Assembly: GCA_950295325.1 (NCBI GenBank)
Contig: OX485806.1
Coordinates: 35,092,001-35,156,000 of the forward strand
DNA from: Polytrichum commune
Lineage: Eukaryota > Streptophyta > Polytrichopsida > Polytrichales > Polytrichaceae
Direction of reading: 5' to 3'
DNA length: 64,000 bases
In this document: positions 12,763 through 25,000 of the stretch, piece after piece
Layout: each line of letters opens with the position of its first letter
Numbering within the stretch: position 1 is the stretch's first letter
Notes under the pieces: model-generated
Database searches by the model: none
What the model was told of the DNA's origin: nothing
Seen by the model: the letters and a program-made list of their open reading frames with translations, nothing else
Position numbers and translations under genes: made by a program

Positions 12763-15700
12763 ATGGAAGAGCATGAGGTTGCTGCCATGGCCTGTGATCT
12801 GCCCCAAGGGCAGCCAGAAGTCTCGGGAGCTGGGACAGCAAGTGGTTGGGGAACTTGTGAGGAACTGCTGCTTGTCAGTGCGGTGAAACGACATGGTGTC
12901 CATAATTGGAATCTTATCTCTTCTGAGCTGAAGGCTCGTGCTATCTCTCTCAATGTTAGCCCTCTTCATTTTTCTGAAACAGTAAGTACAAGTTGCCTTT
13001 GGCTCAAAATCAATATTGGTCAGCATCAAGATATCAGAGTGTTGTATCACAGTGTCTCACCTTGTTCTATGTGTAGCAGTAAGGTGCATGAGGTTTGTGG
13101 TGGTTTAGGGTTAAGAAGCAACTGCAGAGGAGGAGACTGATCTTGTCATGCTGTTGATTGCTGATTTGACCAGTGTGTTTGGTTTCATGAGGGTTTGCTA
13201 TTGTAGTTCAGGGAATTTAATCTAGGCATGCAAGTCTATGCTGTCAGTGATTAAATTGCCTAATCCATGCAGAAACTTCTCTGAGAATGTGGGCGGGTTT
13301 GCATTGCTTTTAAATATTTATGACATTTGGCTGGATGAATGGATATGGTTTTTCAGCTTGCCACTTTCTTCATAACATTGATGTTATTGGGATCTGTACA
13401 AACCTGTGCTTATGTGATCTCTAATTATGTGATAGGTTTGCAAGCATAAGTATGATGCCCTCCGAGGGCGATATGCCAGCAGCAGTAGCTCCAGCATGAG
13501 CCAGTACTTCATCAATCCCTGTGCAATGTTCCTTCCTTGTCAACATTCATCATGCAGTTCTATGCATTTGGGGGCCACTGTTGATGGTCTTTTTGCACAA
13601 GATACTACTAGCCTTTTATGCCTCAGGATCTTTTCAGTTTATGGCTGATATCGACAAAGTTGGTGTTGTGGGCTCAAAATATCTGAATGACTAAGTATAT
13701 GCTGGCAGGGTTGAAGAGGTGGAGAATGACATGCAATGGTTTGAGGAATTACGCAAACTAAGAGTTGCTCATTTGAAGCGGGAACTTGAACAATATGATG
13801 GTTCTATTGGGTATGCCACATCTCAAAGTGGTTTTTCTGTTGGTTTAATGAGTATCTGATTGAAGTATTTTTTCATGGGTAGAGCTGCTTATTGAATTTG
13901 CTAGAGGTGCAGGTATTATAACAGATGCCTCAACAACGATGAGAGCTGTAGTTTGGCCCTCAAATTTGGCAATTTTGCAGTCATGTCAGAAGATTTTCTA
14001 TCGTGGTATTAAACCATCACATGCATGATTTCCATCCAGATCACTCCAAGTGAAAATAAAAAGGTTGAAGGCTGAGAAAGCTCAAGATACATCGCTTAAT
14101 AAGCAGCTGGGGAAGAGCATTGCAAATCCTCGATCAATCCATGATATGTCAGCTGCAACTTCTAGCTGTGAAGTTTCTGAGCAGTTGATGACAGGTCTCA
14201 GGCCCTGTTCTAGCCCCCAGCAGGCTGTCACAGCTTTGGACTCAGAGACCACCCCTTATGAGCACGCCTCAAGTCAAGCAGCAACCAGTTCTCAGAAGGA
14301 GGTTGTTGTTACTGATACTGATCAGTGGCATGACTCTGTGGAAGAGTTTCAGGAAACTTCTCCTGTGTCAACTGTTATTACTGTGGATCTGGATGTCCAG
14401 ACAGATCCACATCCATGTGGTAATACCGCACAACATAACAGCACTGAACATGAAGAAATACAAGATAACGCTGCCATATTTGTAGGTAAGGAAGTTGCTA
14501 CTGAGCCCCCAGTACTGGTGGGGGTTCTAGGGCCAGGGGATGGATTGGAAAGTGTGGAAGCAGATAGTAATGAAGAGAGGAAGGAATTTATGAAGTTGCC
14601 AGAAAATGAGCTAGCTGACAGTCATCAGCAGGACAAACATATGGTGGACGAGCCAGCAGAGTTCTTACCGAAGGACAATGAAGCAGGCAGAATTGGGCCA
14701 GATTCTCGGAATGATGGTGATAACAAAAAGGCAGGTATTTTAGAAGACCTGAAGATATGTGAAGAAGTGTCTTCAGAAGTGGAGGTGGTAGAGGATGATG
14801 GATCAGTGAACGCACAGGTCGACTATGAAGGGAGTAGGTATTCAACAGCTGCTATACCTGTGTCCATCACTGACACAGGTATAGACGGTTGTGATTGTGA
14901 ACATGGCAATCATCAAGATTGCAGTACTATCCATTCATCAATGACTACTTCAATGTGCTTGTTGCCAAATTCATCACAATCACCGGAGTCGAGAACTCCA
15001 GATGAAGCTGGAGAACCCCATTCTAAGGTCTCCACAACAGAGGAGGAGGCAACAACTTCATTGGATGATGGACAAAATGTTAGTGAATTGCATGAAGGAG
15101 AGACATTGGAGGAAGATGGTGTCAATGAAACTCCTGTGGAGGTTGTCAACTGTCCTCCGCTGAAAGCTCTTGACCTGGAAGGATATGGAGGCTCTCAGTC
15201 ACATGTGGTGGTTGCTCTTGATACTGTAGATGGCCACTCTTCAAGGGTTGTCGAGAGCAGCACCTTGAATCATGGTGATGTGGAAAATACTAATAATGTA
15301 TATAAAACTGATGTAAGAAAAGAACACAAAATAGAGGATCCTGAAGTTACTGAGACCCCAGATGATGACGTAGGGCGGTGTACAGGTCGTGATGAGTCTG
15401 ACAGGGTCACATCCCAAGAGCAGGATCTCCAGTCTGAGGCTCCAAATGTAGGCGGAGATGTGATGGATCCTAATGTTTTGAAGGATACGACGATCTTGGA
15501 CCCAGGGAGTACAGAGGCAGGTCAAAGTCTTGATGATATTGCAGCAGGGGAGCATGTTCAGATCAATGACGAGCCTCAAAAGTTGGAAATATCTGCTATT
15601 GTTCCTGTGGCCTCCTTAGTAAACAGTGAAAGTGGCGTGATTAGAGATGGGACAATCATCTTATTGAACAATTCTGATCCTAAGGGAAACGTAAGGAGTC

Positions 15701-18636
15701 CAGCTGGACTAGTGTATTTGTCTGATGCTCTTTCTGTAGATCGCAAAAGTTTGAGTCCAGAAAGGCATATCATTATTGCTTTGGATGAGCCCAGTAATGA
15801 TGTGTTAAGTTGTAGGGAGAGGCCAGTTTTAGCTTCCAATGTTGGAGGGCAAGTGCCTTGCAAATTGGGTAGTTATACTGGCTCTGAGGCCCCTGATGCT
15901 GACAACAAGAAACTCTTGCTGGAGAACATGAATTTGAGCCTTGGGAGCGATGGAAATGAGGCAGAAATTACGTCCCCTGCGAATGCGATGGACTTGCTTA
16001 GGGAGGTATATGGAACAGCTCATGAAACTACATCTGAATCAACTATTCCTTCTTCAACAGAGGACGCAGCAACAACAAATCCATCATCCACTACATTATC
16101 AGCTGAGGCGATAATTCCTGATACTCAAAAGGCATATAGTGGGGATCTAACATTATTGGAGACTTCTACTAAGGCAACTTACCAACTGAGGAATTCTGTA
16201 GAGATGCATGTACCTTCAAAGGATGCTGGAAAGGACGAGGAGGAGAATGATCTGTCTTTTGCAGGTGGCAAAGAACCTTGTTATGCAGGGGTTGGCCAGT
16301 TGGAGGCTGGTGATCCTCATAAAGTCTCACCCTCATCGAATGGTGAAGAACCTGCTCTACCGAACTTGGTTTTGAGTCTACCTGAAGAAGAGTGCTTTGA
16401 ACAGGTTGATGGTGATTCAACAATAGATCCCTTAGGCATACGCCCAACAACTGCCAACAGGGAAGACGAGCCGACAGAACAGAAATTTGCCATGAACAAT
16501 GTGGAAAGGGAATTGCCTGGAATTATCATTGATGTCAAATTGGATATTATCAGCAAGGATGATGATGATGCATATGATATCACAACATCAGATTCCAAGC
16601 ACTCCAGAGTAGTGAGTTCCGATAGTTTGAGGGGTACAAGTGCATTGAAGAGCACCACAAATGCATTAAAATGCAGAGATGGCGTAGAAGCGAAAGAAGA
16701 ACCAAAGGAAGAAATTGTGCAGAAGAGTAAGAGTCATGCACAAGATAGTAGAGAAGGATTGCTGCCACATTCGATTGTTATACCAAAACTTGAGCCAAGC
16801 AGCCCAGTTGAGTCCTCTGCTGGTGGTTTGGAGTCGAAGATCCCTTCAAGCCATGAAGGAAGTGATAGTGTGCATGAGCAGTATAAGGACAGTGGTGATG
16901 AAAGGAGGCGAGGAGGAACTCGAAATTATGGTGAGAGCCATGTCTTTGATAAAAGTGAGGCTGGGTCACCCATAGATGGCAATGATGCAATGTCCCCGTC
17001 AAGCCGATCAAACAGAAAAGAGCCCCGTGTACCTGGAAAGCTGGTCCCGTTGCTCGAGGTCTTGCGTCGACTTTGCAGCCACAAGTCAGCTTACCTCTTC
17101 AAAGGGAGGCAGGAGGTCAGGAAAAACCCTCTTGCTTCACAATCACTGTCAAAGGTGCTCATGCTTACACATTTTGGTAATGTTTGGATGTAGAAAACTT
17201 GGTTGTCAAGGCCCATGTGGATGTGAATTCAGGTTTTGTTTGGAGAACATCACCACTTGTGGTGGATGCCACCCTATTGTGGATGAAAATGCTTTGGTGT
17301 GAAAGTGTGGAAGTGTAGAGTATCTGTTATTGAGTTGTAGCATTTGGGGTACGGTTTTCATGGAGCTAGGAGGTCTAAAGTTACAGGATGTCAGCATTGC
17401 TTTGTTTGTATTCTAGGTTGATTTAAAGTTTATGACGTTTTCCCATGACTGTTTTTCCACGTGCAGGACTCTAGATATAATCTGCTGATTCGAAGGCACC
17501 TGGATTTGACAATCGTAAGGGCACGGTTGGAGGAGGGTGTGTACTCCTCAGGAAGCAAGGAGTTTTTTCGAGACCTGCTATTGATTTTCAACAATGCAAT
17601 GGTTTACTACCCCTGTGGATCCGTGGAGTTCGAAGGTGCTAAGTCCCTCTTTGCTGAGGCCACAAAAGAGATGGAAAGAATTTTCCAAACTGAAGCATTA
17701 CTGAACCGGGATGGGCCTGCAACGCGGACAAGGGAGTTGAAGAAGCCGAAAACAGTTGTAGGAGTTGTTGCTGTTCCTGCCAAAGCAGTTGGTGGGCCTC
17801 CAAGTGGGGGAGCTTCTTCTGGTGGGAAGCTTGTCAACAATCCCATTCCACCAGTCACAAGCCTGCCTGAAACTAACAATAGGAAAAGAGCAGGGTCACG
17901 ATTAGGGGCAGTAGAAACTTCGACAAACTCTGGGGCTGCTGTTGAATCCGAAGGTGGTGCAGCTCGAAGTGCAAGTGTGAACCCTAAAGTTCGAAGTACC
18001 ACTGAAGAAGAGGCAGGCAACTTGCAGGAAGATGATCAAGAGGTCGATGGTAGGTTGAATGACACCAAGAAATTGCATAAAGTAGGTGTTTTGAGCAGGG
18101 GGAAACCTCCTCGAGAGGAGCTTTTAGAGGGCATTCTGTTGAAGAATGCAGGGGGCAATAAAGGTACAGGTAGAGGAGCAAAGGTGAAAGATGTGAAGGT
18201 GTTGAAAGAGGTAAAAAAGGAGGAGGTATTGAAAAAGGTCGCAGTTCCAGCCAAGGTGGCTGCAGTGGGGGCAAAACCTAAAGCTGACAAAGGTGGTGAG
18301 AGGGTTAAGGTCAGGGTAAGTGAGAAAGAACAACGGGAGAGGGATAAAGAGAAGGGTAAGGAAAGGGAGGATATTGACGATGACGATGTCCTCCGAAGAG
18401 GAAAGAGTCTTTCGAAGGTGAAAGATAGAGAGGTTGTTATACGTGAGAGAGAGCCGGAGGTTATTAAGCCGGCTCTTAAGGCACGAGCTTCCACTGCGGC
18501 TCGTCCAACCTTGAATAATTCTCGGGATACTCTTGCTCAGAGTCTTGTACGACCTTCTCGAGGTGGAAGAAAATCTGCAGTTGAACCTAGCCGGCCTCCT
18601 CCAGAGTTGCAACCGAAGAAGCGAGTAAGAAAGTGA
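12763..18636 (+). CDS. SANT/bromodomain chromatin protein, long acidic form
   Basis: Exons: 12763-12981, 13436-13503, 13709-13810, 14040-17154, 17467-18636, all in frame, giving 1557 aa. An N-terminal SANT/Myb-like domain (about residues 25-95) contains SGWGTCEELLL and HNWNLISSELKAR. It is followed by VCKHKYDALRGRY and a helical segment, WFEELRKLRVAHLKRELE, as in plant SANT-bromodomain proteins. Exon 4 adds about 1000 residues, mostly acidic, Ser/Thr/Glu-rich and without a fold I recognise. The bromodomain straddles the last intron: PLLEVLRRLCSHKSA, then YNLLIRRHLDLTIVRARLEE, FFRDLLLIFNNAMVYYPCGS. The position of the acetyl-lysine-binding Asn reads Tyr. The C-terminus is Lys/Arg-rich with a nuclear-signal-like end (PKKRVRK). 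By family it should act in the nucleus with histone-modifying complexes. The donor of exon 2 (GTACTT) is the least certain junction. A 5'UTR intron ending at the CAG two bases before the ATG is likely. Confidence 0.88.
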
Positions 18637-20702
18637 ATTGATGAAATTATTACCCAAATCCAACATGAATATCCCAGGAGTCTGGAATCAATCAATCAAT
18701 CAATCAACCGTTGATGTGATCCGGCGTCGTGTTGGTGATTTGGCTACGCAGGAGGAATGATTGGCGAATCAGCATAAGAGTTAGAAGGGCCATTCATTGA
18801 TGGTTCTGTTTTGGATTGAGACAACCAACCCAACTCTTGATGAAGTGTTGGACCTGCATGTTCCTGTGCATCACCTGCTCTTAAAATTTTGGGTTTGTTG
18901 AGAATCTCTGCATGTTCTTCTGTGGTTGGGAGAAAGTGCTTGGATGGTGCAAGAGGGCTTCATCTGGTCAAATTGAGTACCACAAAAAGGATATGCCACT
19001 TTTTTGACACCTGAAACGGCACAGCCCTCATGGAGCTCAGATCAAATCAACTTGTAAGGTCCAATGCCCTTGCTACCCTTGCTATGTGCTTGATATCTGT
19101 GTAAGGTAGATGGGCCGTATTTGGTTAGGTTTTGCTACCTCATAGTAGGATTTGCAAGGTTGAAATTTCTGTGTGCGCACAAATGTATTTGAGGAAGCCA
19201 GGATCAATTCCAGAAAGCTTTGGAGCTAGGTAATCTGGAATGTGTTATGAATTATCAAAGCCTACTGACAGTGAGCCATAAGGCCTCACAGGTCCCTCCA
19301 ATCATGCTGACTATTGAGCCTAGAATGGTTGAAAAATACTTGAGCCCATTGTCCCAGCTCTTATAAAGACATGATGCCTTGTTGGTGTTTGTACTTAAAT
19401 CTGCACCTAACCATCCATCACTCAAATATAGGTGTCTGATTGAGATAAGTAAGCAAATTAGGCCGGCTTACCCTAATTAGGGTCTACAACAAAATTCAGA
19501 TGTGATCATGTCTCAAGATTGGGTTGTATGTCAATCCAGGTATTGATGGCTTGGTCAAGGCTATTCAGATCCCACAATAGAGAGAGCAAGTGGAGTAGTA
19601 GCCATTTACTGGTTTATATTGCAGGTGATTCGTCTCTTCCACTTGTCATCTCCATCTACACATAGCTATTTGTGGTTTTCTCTGTATGTTAAAAGTTATG
19701 AATCTTTCATCATGAGACTTCAAGCTTCTTAACACTGCTGATAATATTGTGATTTTCTGAACTTGAAATCTGGTATCCTACAGATAGTAGGATGGCGTTT
19801 TGTTCCAATTCATCTAATATTGACAAGTCGTCTGATTGTTCAGGACTGAAGTTCTGGTGTGCTGGTGCTGATGAAGTTAGCAAGCAACGTTCATGTTGAG
19901 ACAAGCATTCTCAATTTCAATCACGTTGAGACAAGCACTCTTAATTATTTTATTCACCCATTAAATCTGCAACGACTTCTTCCAAATGGGCGTCTAACAT
20001 AGAACTTTGCCTTAGTATGAATTTCAATCCAGAAGAACTGGATCACAGATGTGAGATGATGGTGAATTCCAATTGGATGTGAAAAAACTGGGTAGAAATA
20101 AAGAGCTTTTACCAAGTTATGGATGACTAGTCTTGTCATTGTTGTTTTTGGTGTATCTTCGAGTAGGTCTCTTTGAAGGGTTACACATATGTACACTCTT
20201 AATCAGTAACACTCTTAATCAGTATGTCACCGTGAGGTTAATTTTGATTTTGGGTGTGGTGGACCTGCTCATAAGATTAAAACATTTACTTTTGGGTGTA
20301 AAATGGTTTAACATTTTCATAGAACGAATGCTTATGAGATTATGCTAAGCATCAACATAATGTTTGATTGGTTGGTGTAATGGACTAATCGGGAAATGGA
20401 TTATTGAGTATGATGGAAAATTGCAACTTACCTCTAGTCAAGCATGTTCACAATCACCAAAAGTCCTTATTTATATGCATAATAGACTTTACGCATAATG
20501 TACTTTACAATGCTCTTTATACTACATAGACAACCGACTTCTCATCCGTCAATTTCTCATTCATCCATGCTCCTTAGTCTTGTAGATCCATCCCTGCAAT
20601 TTATCATTATCCTCAAAAATCCATTTCCCAATAGGCCCCTCTCAAGTCAAGTCATTGTCCTCTATGACAAAATTTGGGTAGGTTTCTTTGTACTTATTTT
20701 CT
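18637..20702. other. downstream region of the bromodomain gene
   Basis: It probably begins with the 3'UTR (CAAT repeats near 18690). It contains a partial reverse copy of the dispersed MITE family at about 19290-19475. No further gene is seen. Confidence 0.35.
19290..19475 (-). mobile_element. partial copy of dispersed MITE family A
   Basis: It shares GAGCCTAGAATGGTTGA and the terminal block ending in AAATTAGGCCGGCTTA with the fuller copies at 22253-22630 and 28092-28458. Confidence 0.55.
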
Positions 20703-21000
20703 AATTTATGTATTTTATGTATCTTATGCTTTGTATGGTCATGAATGTTGAACCCCAATATCTTTAGAATGTCCTTACACTATTATTGAGAATTGGAATC
20801 ACATTTTTCAAGAAATGCATGGGGTGTTGGAACGTGCTAAACAATTTTCTGTTGTGGACCTCGCATACATTGCTTAACACATTCCAACACCCCATGAATT
20901 ATTTGATTCAAACTCTCAATTTTAGTGTTAGGAGTTGCTAGAGATGTTGGAGTTTGACATTTTTGACCATACAAAGCATAAAATACATTATAGTTACTAG
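20703..21000. repeat. long imperfect inverted repeat (hairpin)
   Basis: About 130 bases on the left (20703-20838) pair with the complement of 20872-21000 across a short loop. Shared blocks include GCTTTGTATGGTCA and CATGGGGTGTTGGAA. A separate direct duplication flanks it: about 20515-20700 resembles 21005-21175 (shared CATTCATCCA, CTCCTTAGTCTTG). Transcribed, it would fold into a long stem, so it could be a foldback transposon or a small-RNA source. No coding content. Confidence 0.6.
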
Positions 21001-21344
21001 TCATCCAACTTCTTATCCAACGACTTCCATTCATCCACACTCCTTAGTCTTGGACATCATCCTTGCAGTTTTCGACTCATCCTCAATAATTTATTTCCCA
21101 ATTAGCCCATTACACTCTTCCGCTCAGACAAAATCCAAGCAAGTTTCTTTGAACCCATTTTCAAACTCCCATTAAGCCTCATCCATAGGAACACCCCATG
21201 CATTCCAAACACCCCTAGTTGCATTGGTCATGCCCCCTTGATATACCCACCTCCTTCCACCTCTATTGTGTGGAACCAAAGATGCACAATTCATGACAAA
21301 ATAGTGTATTGATTATTTTTGAGATGTTCTAATATTTGAGGGTT

Positions 21345-21364
21345 TTTTTCCCCCCCCCCCCCCC
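21345..21364. repeat. T/C homopolymer tract
   Basis: A run of T followed by at least 13 C. Similar C runs occur near 40585, 42731 and 9606. Confidence 0.85.
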
Positions 21365-22068
21365 TTCGTATTAATCTCTCTGCATATATATTGGATTCCC
21401 CCAAATTGGAAGTTTATGCACACTATTCTCAATCCAATAGAAATATTGTAACCTACAACGTGGGTATCTGATTCAAAACATTATGCATCTGCACTCATAA
21501 GATTATCCCCAATGCTTCTAACAGGAAAATAAGCTCAATTTTGTGATCCACAAAAAACTTTATCAATGTAAAACGTGCATCAAAAGTTGGTCCACTCTAA
21601 TCCTATATTTGTCTCATGTCAATTTGTTAGTATTTTAAACTAGCCATCCGTTTGTTTAACATGCAACAACAACAAACTACCTCAAACTACCTCATTGCAT
21701 ATTCAATGAAGCCAACCTCATTATAAATGTAAGAAGCGTCCCTTGTTTCAGCTATTGCCTAGTCGAGCACACCTTGAACTACGAGTGAAATTGGAAACTC
21801 ATGTTGCGCTGTTACAAACTTTGCAGTGGCAAAGCAAAAACAAGGGAAGGTACCCAACAAAGATGGATGAAAGAATGCCATCACAAAAACATAACATTAA
21901 TCTCGGGTGAAAGTGTGACCATTCGCACAACAATGCGCAATCAAATAGTATAGATTTACAATATATTACTTATAAAAAGTGTACATTGATCTTTCCACAA
22001 GGACAAAATCTTGTTGGAGCCAAACATATTACTGAAAGAAATTTGCGTCATTTCTTTTAGTTGTTGCA

Positions 22069-25000
22069 TCATGTGAACCCGAGAACCGAGACCGGCACAT
22101 TGGCTGCAAGTGCCACTTTATCAATGGTTGCAGGAGCACTCATTGAACACCAATTTTTGTCACCCCATTGCTCCTTGGCTGCGGCCACCGCTTGCCGTAC
22201 TGCAAACAACGCACTGTAACAAGAAAAATTCTCATTTATTAGTACATGTGTCTAAGGTAAGTGGGTCTAAAATGAACACTTTTAGCTCCGCACCCACTTC
22301 TCCTAGGAAATAAAACACACAATTAGGACGAGATGACTTAGCAAATCTAAATTGATGCCGTGCTCATTTTTCTCGTAATGTTTGGAGCTCATACGAGTAT
22401 CTTATTCATAATCAAAGTGAATATTCTCTTTCTTCTTAACAGATCATACAGGTCCTCACAACAATGTTGGCTTCTTGAACCTAGAATGGTTAACAATTTT
22501 CGAGCACGTAGTCTAATCTCTTTTCAACACATGATGTTTTTTGGGTGTCCATTCGTCGATCCACATCTAACCACACACCACTCAATATAGGTGTTTGATT
22601 CAGATAAGTAACCAAACTAGGCCCGCTTGAAATAATAACTAGAGCAGGGTGCAATCCATAGGAACACTTGCAAAAAAAATCCAAAAGTGAGAATCAAGGA
22701 TGTGTATTTATAACCTGCAAGCAAGGCCGTAGGGTGGCTCCCCTGAAAACTGAGGTCCATCCAGAAAACATTTATCATGGTCAATTGAGCATCTGAGATA
22801 CACTAATACAAGTATCCCATACCAAGCAACTATATACTAATAAAAGCATTCAAGTAATAAAAATGATTGGATTACGAGGATTAAGTCGCTAACACAAAAG
22901 AAAACTTGCAAGTAATCATTTTAAAACAAAAATTGCGTACCTTAGACCGCAAAAATCCAGATGGGTTGCTGCTATTGGGCAATAATGATGTGCGGAAGTC
23001 AAGAGGGATATCTTTGGAGGATGGAATCTTGTACTCCCAAATACTATCCGTAACAAGCTGCATCCAAACAAAAAGAGTAAGGAAAGAAAAGAAATATATG
23101 TCAATCGTGTGACACATTTTTTTCCATTTGGATTATGGTATATAGTGTGGGCAGATGTATAATGGAATTTACCCTGACCACACCTATAGTGTAGCCTACA
23201 ATATACACCATAGTTGCACATGAAAATAGTGTGCAACCCTAGTTACACTTGTCATTCCCACCTCCTTCCCCTAGCTTGGAAGTGGGTTGGAAGTTTTCAA
23301 ATGTACAGTATCTGTTGATAGAGATATTGGAACATACAACAAATACGTTTGATGATAAATACTGTGGGTTGGTAAATAGTGTGCACCCACAATATTATCT
23401 CCACTGCTTTTAGTGTGGAAACAAGCTCAATAGTTTTACAGATAGGAGATGGCAAACCTTTCCACTTTCAGCATTATATCGGTACTCTTCGGACAAGTAA
23501 AAGCCCAGTCCTTGAATGAAGGCTCCTTGCACCTGTAATAGATACCCACATATGAAGTTTGGTATGGAAAAATAATAACTTCTCTCAACCCGATCCTCTC
23601 GGCAAAATACTGTTGAGATAAAAACATTTTCCAAAGTATCACAGCTATGTTTGACAATCTGACGTTAAAATAAAACTTAGAGGCCATTAGAATATTTCAG
23701 AGCATTGGGCTAAACATTTCAGAGCAATTAGATTTCTTCAGATACTACAGATAAGGCAAAGAACAGTGTATACAATTTATGACTACTTGATAATGCAACC
23801 CACCTATCCTGCCTTCATCATGATGAATGACCTTGAGAGATGGTGCCAACAAGTAGTGTTGTTGAAGCAAATCTTTATCTTTACAGTCCTTAATATTTTG
23901 GGTAATTAGTGGTACCTATTAATTCAGAAAAGTGACTAGGTAAACGATTAAGAATCTGCGATCAATAATTTACCTGGCCGATGTCGATGGCAGGATTCAA
24001 GCTCTTTCCACAATCCAAAAGGACATCTGACCTCAGAATCCGAGTGTCTCCTGCACAGACAACAGAATTAGTAAGCATGAATGATCTTGAATTACAAGCC
24101 TGATTAATCTAAGTATATTCCATGTGTAGGATCCATGCTTCAAACAGTTTGAACCTAGTGAAGTAGAAAGAAATTTGTGGAAAATGAGACAGCCAAAAGC
24201 AATTGAACTTCAAACTGCTACGTTCTGATTATTCCATATGTTCGTTAATCTTGAAATTAGGAGAAGATCCAAGTTGTACATTTTCAATGGCCTTTTACAA
24301 CTGGACTGATAAGCACTAACTAATTAGTTCAACCTTCCTACACAGTTGTGGGACGCAACTTTTTATGAAGGGTCATCAATATAATCTTATTAACAATAGG
24401 TTATGGAAATTAGATGTTTCTATTTGAAAGTCTGATATGTTTAGTAATTACACATGACTTCAATAGTTGGATTTACATTAAAGTATTACATCCTGAATCT
24501 TTCTTGTGTGTACAATTTGACATAAGTGTTTCAAATTACTAGAATCAGACTTGCAATGCTTGCAAAAAATGTTACATATCTTCGCATCACTACAGTAGTG
24601 ATTGATATTTGTCTTAGTCTAAGACACTAAAGATAAAGTAAAATTTACCTGTAAGAACATCAACTTCAGCCTCTGTAGCAGCTGCTCCAAATGACACATA
24701 TCTGGATTTCAAAGTACATGATGGTTGGTCGAGGATTTCCTTAAAATATAACAATTTTTTTAAAGAGTCACAATAGTTCTGACTTGTAGTTATAAAATTG
24801 AGAAGAACATAATTCTCCATAACAATAAGTGGATTGGCAGTGCATGAATAAGGGCACTTTACAATAGAGTTTGAGGGCCTGTGACCATTGAAATCTAACA
24901 TCTCTCATTTGGTGGAAAATGCCAAGACTGTCCCACTTTCACTTTACACTGAGCTTGAGGGCCTAGTAGGGACCAAGGAAATTTGAATGGATGAAAATAA

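Noticed and set aside
14258-17011. Many 60-110 codon open frames on both strands across this interval
   Set aside because: They overlap the long in-frame bromodomain exon in other frames and have no domain of their own.
17607-18666. Three long minus-strand frames (137-180 codons)
   Set aside because: They are antisense shadows of the last bromodomain exon. The Ser/Leu-rich wording reflects Lys/Glu-rich codons read backwards.
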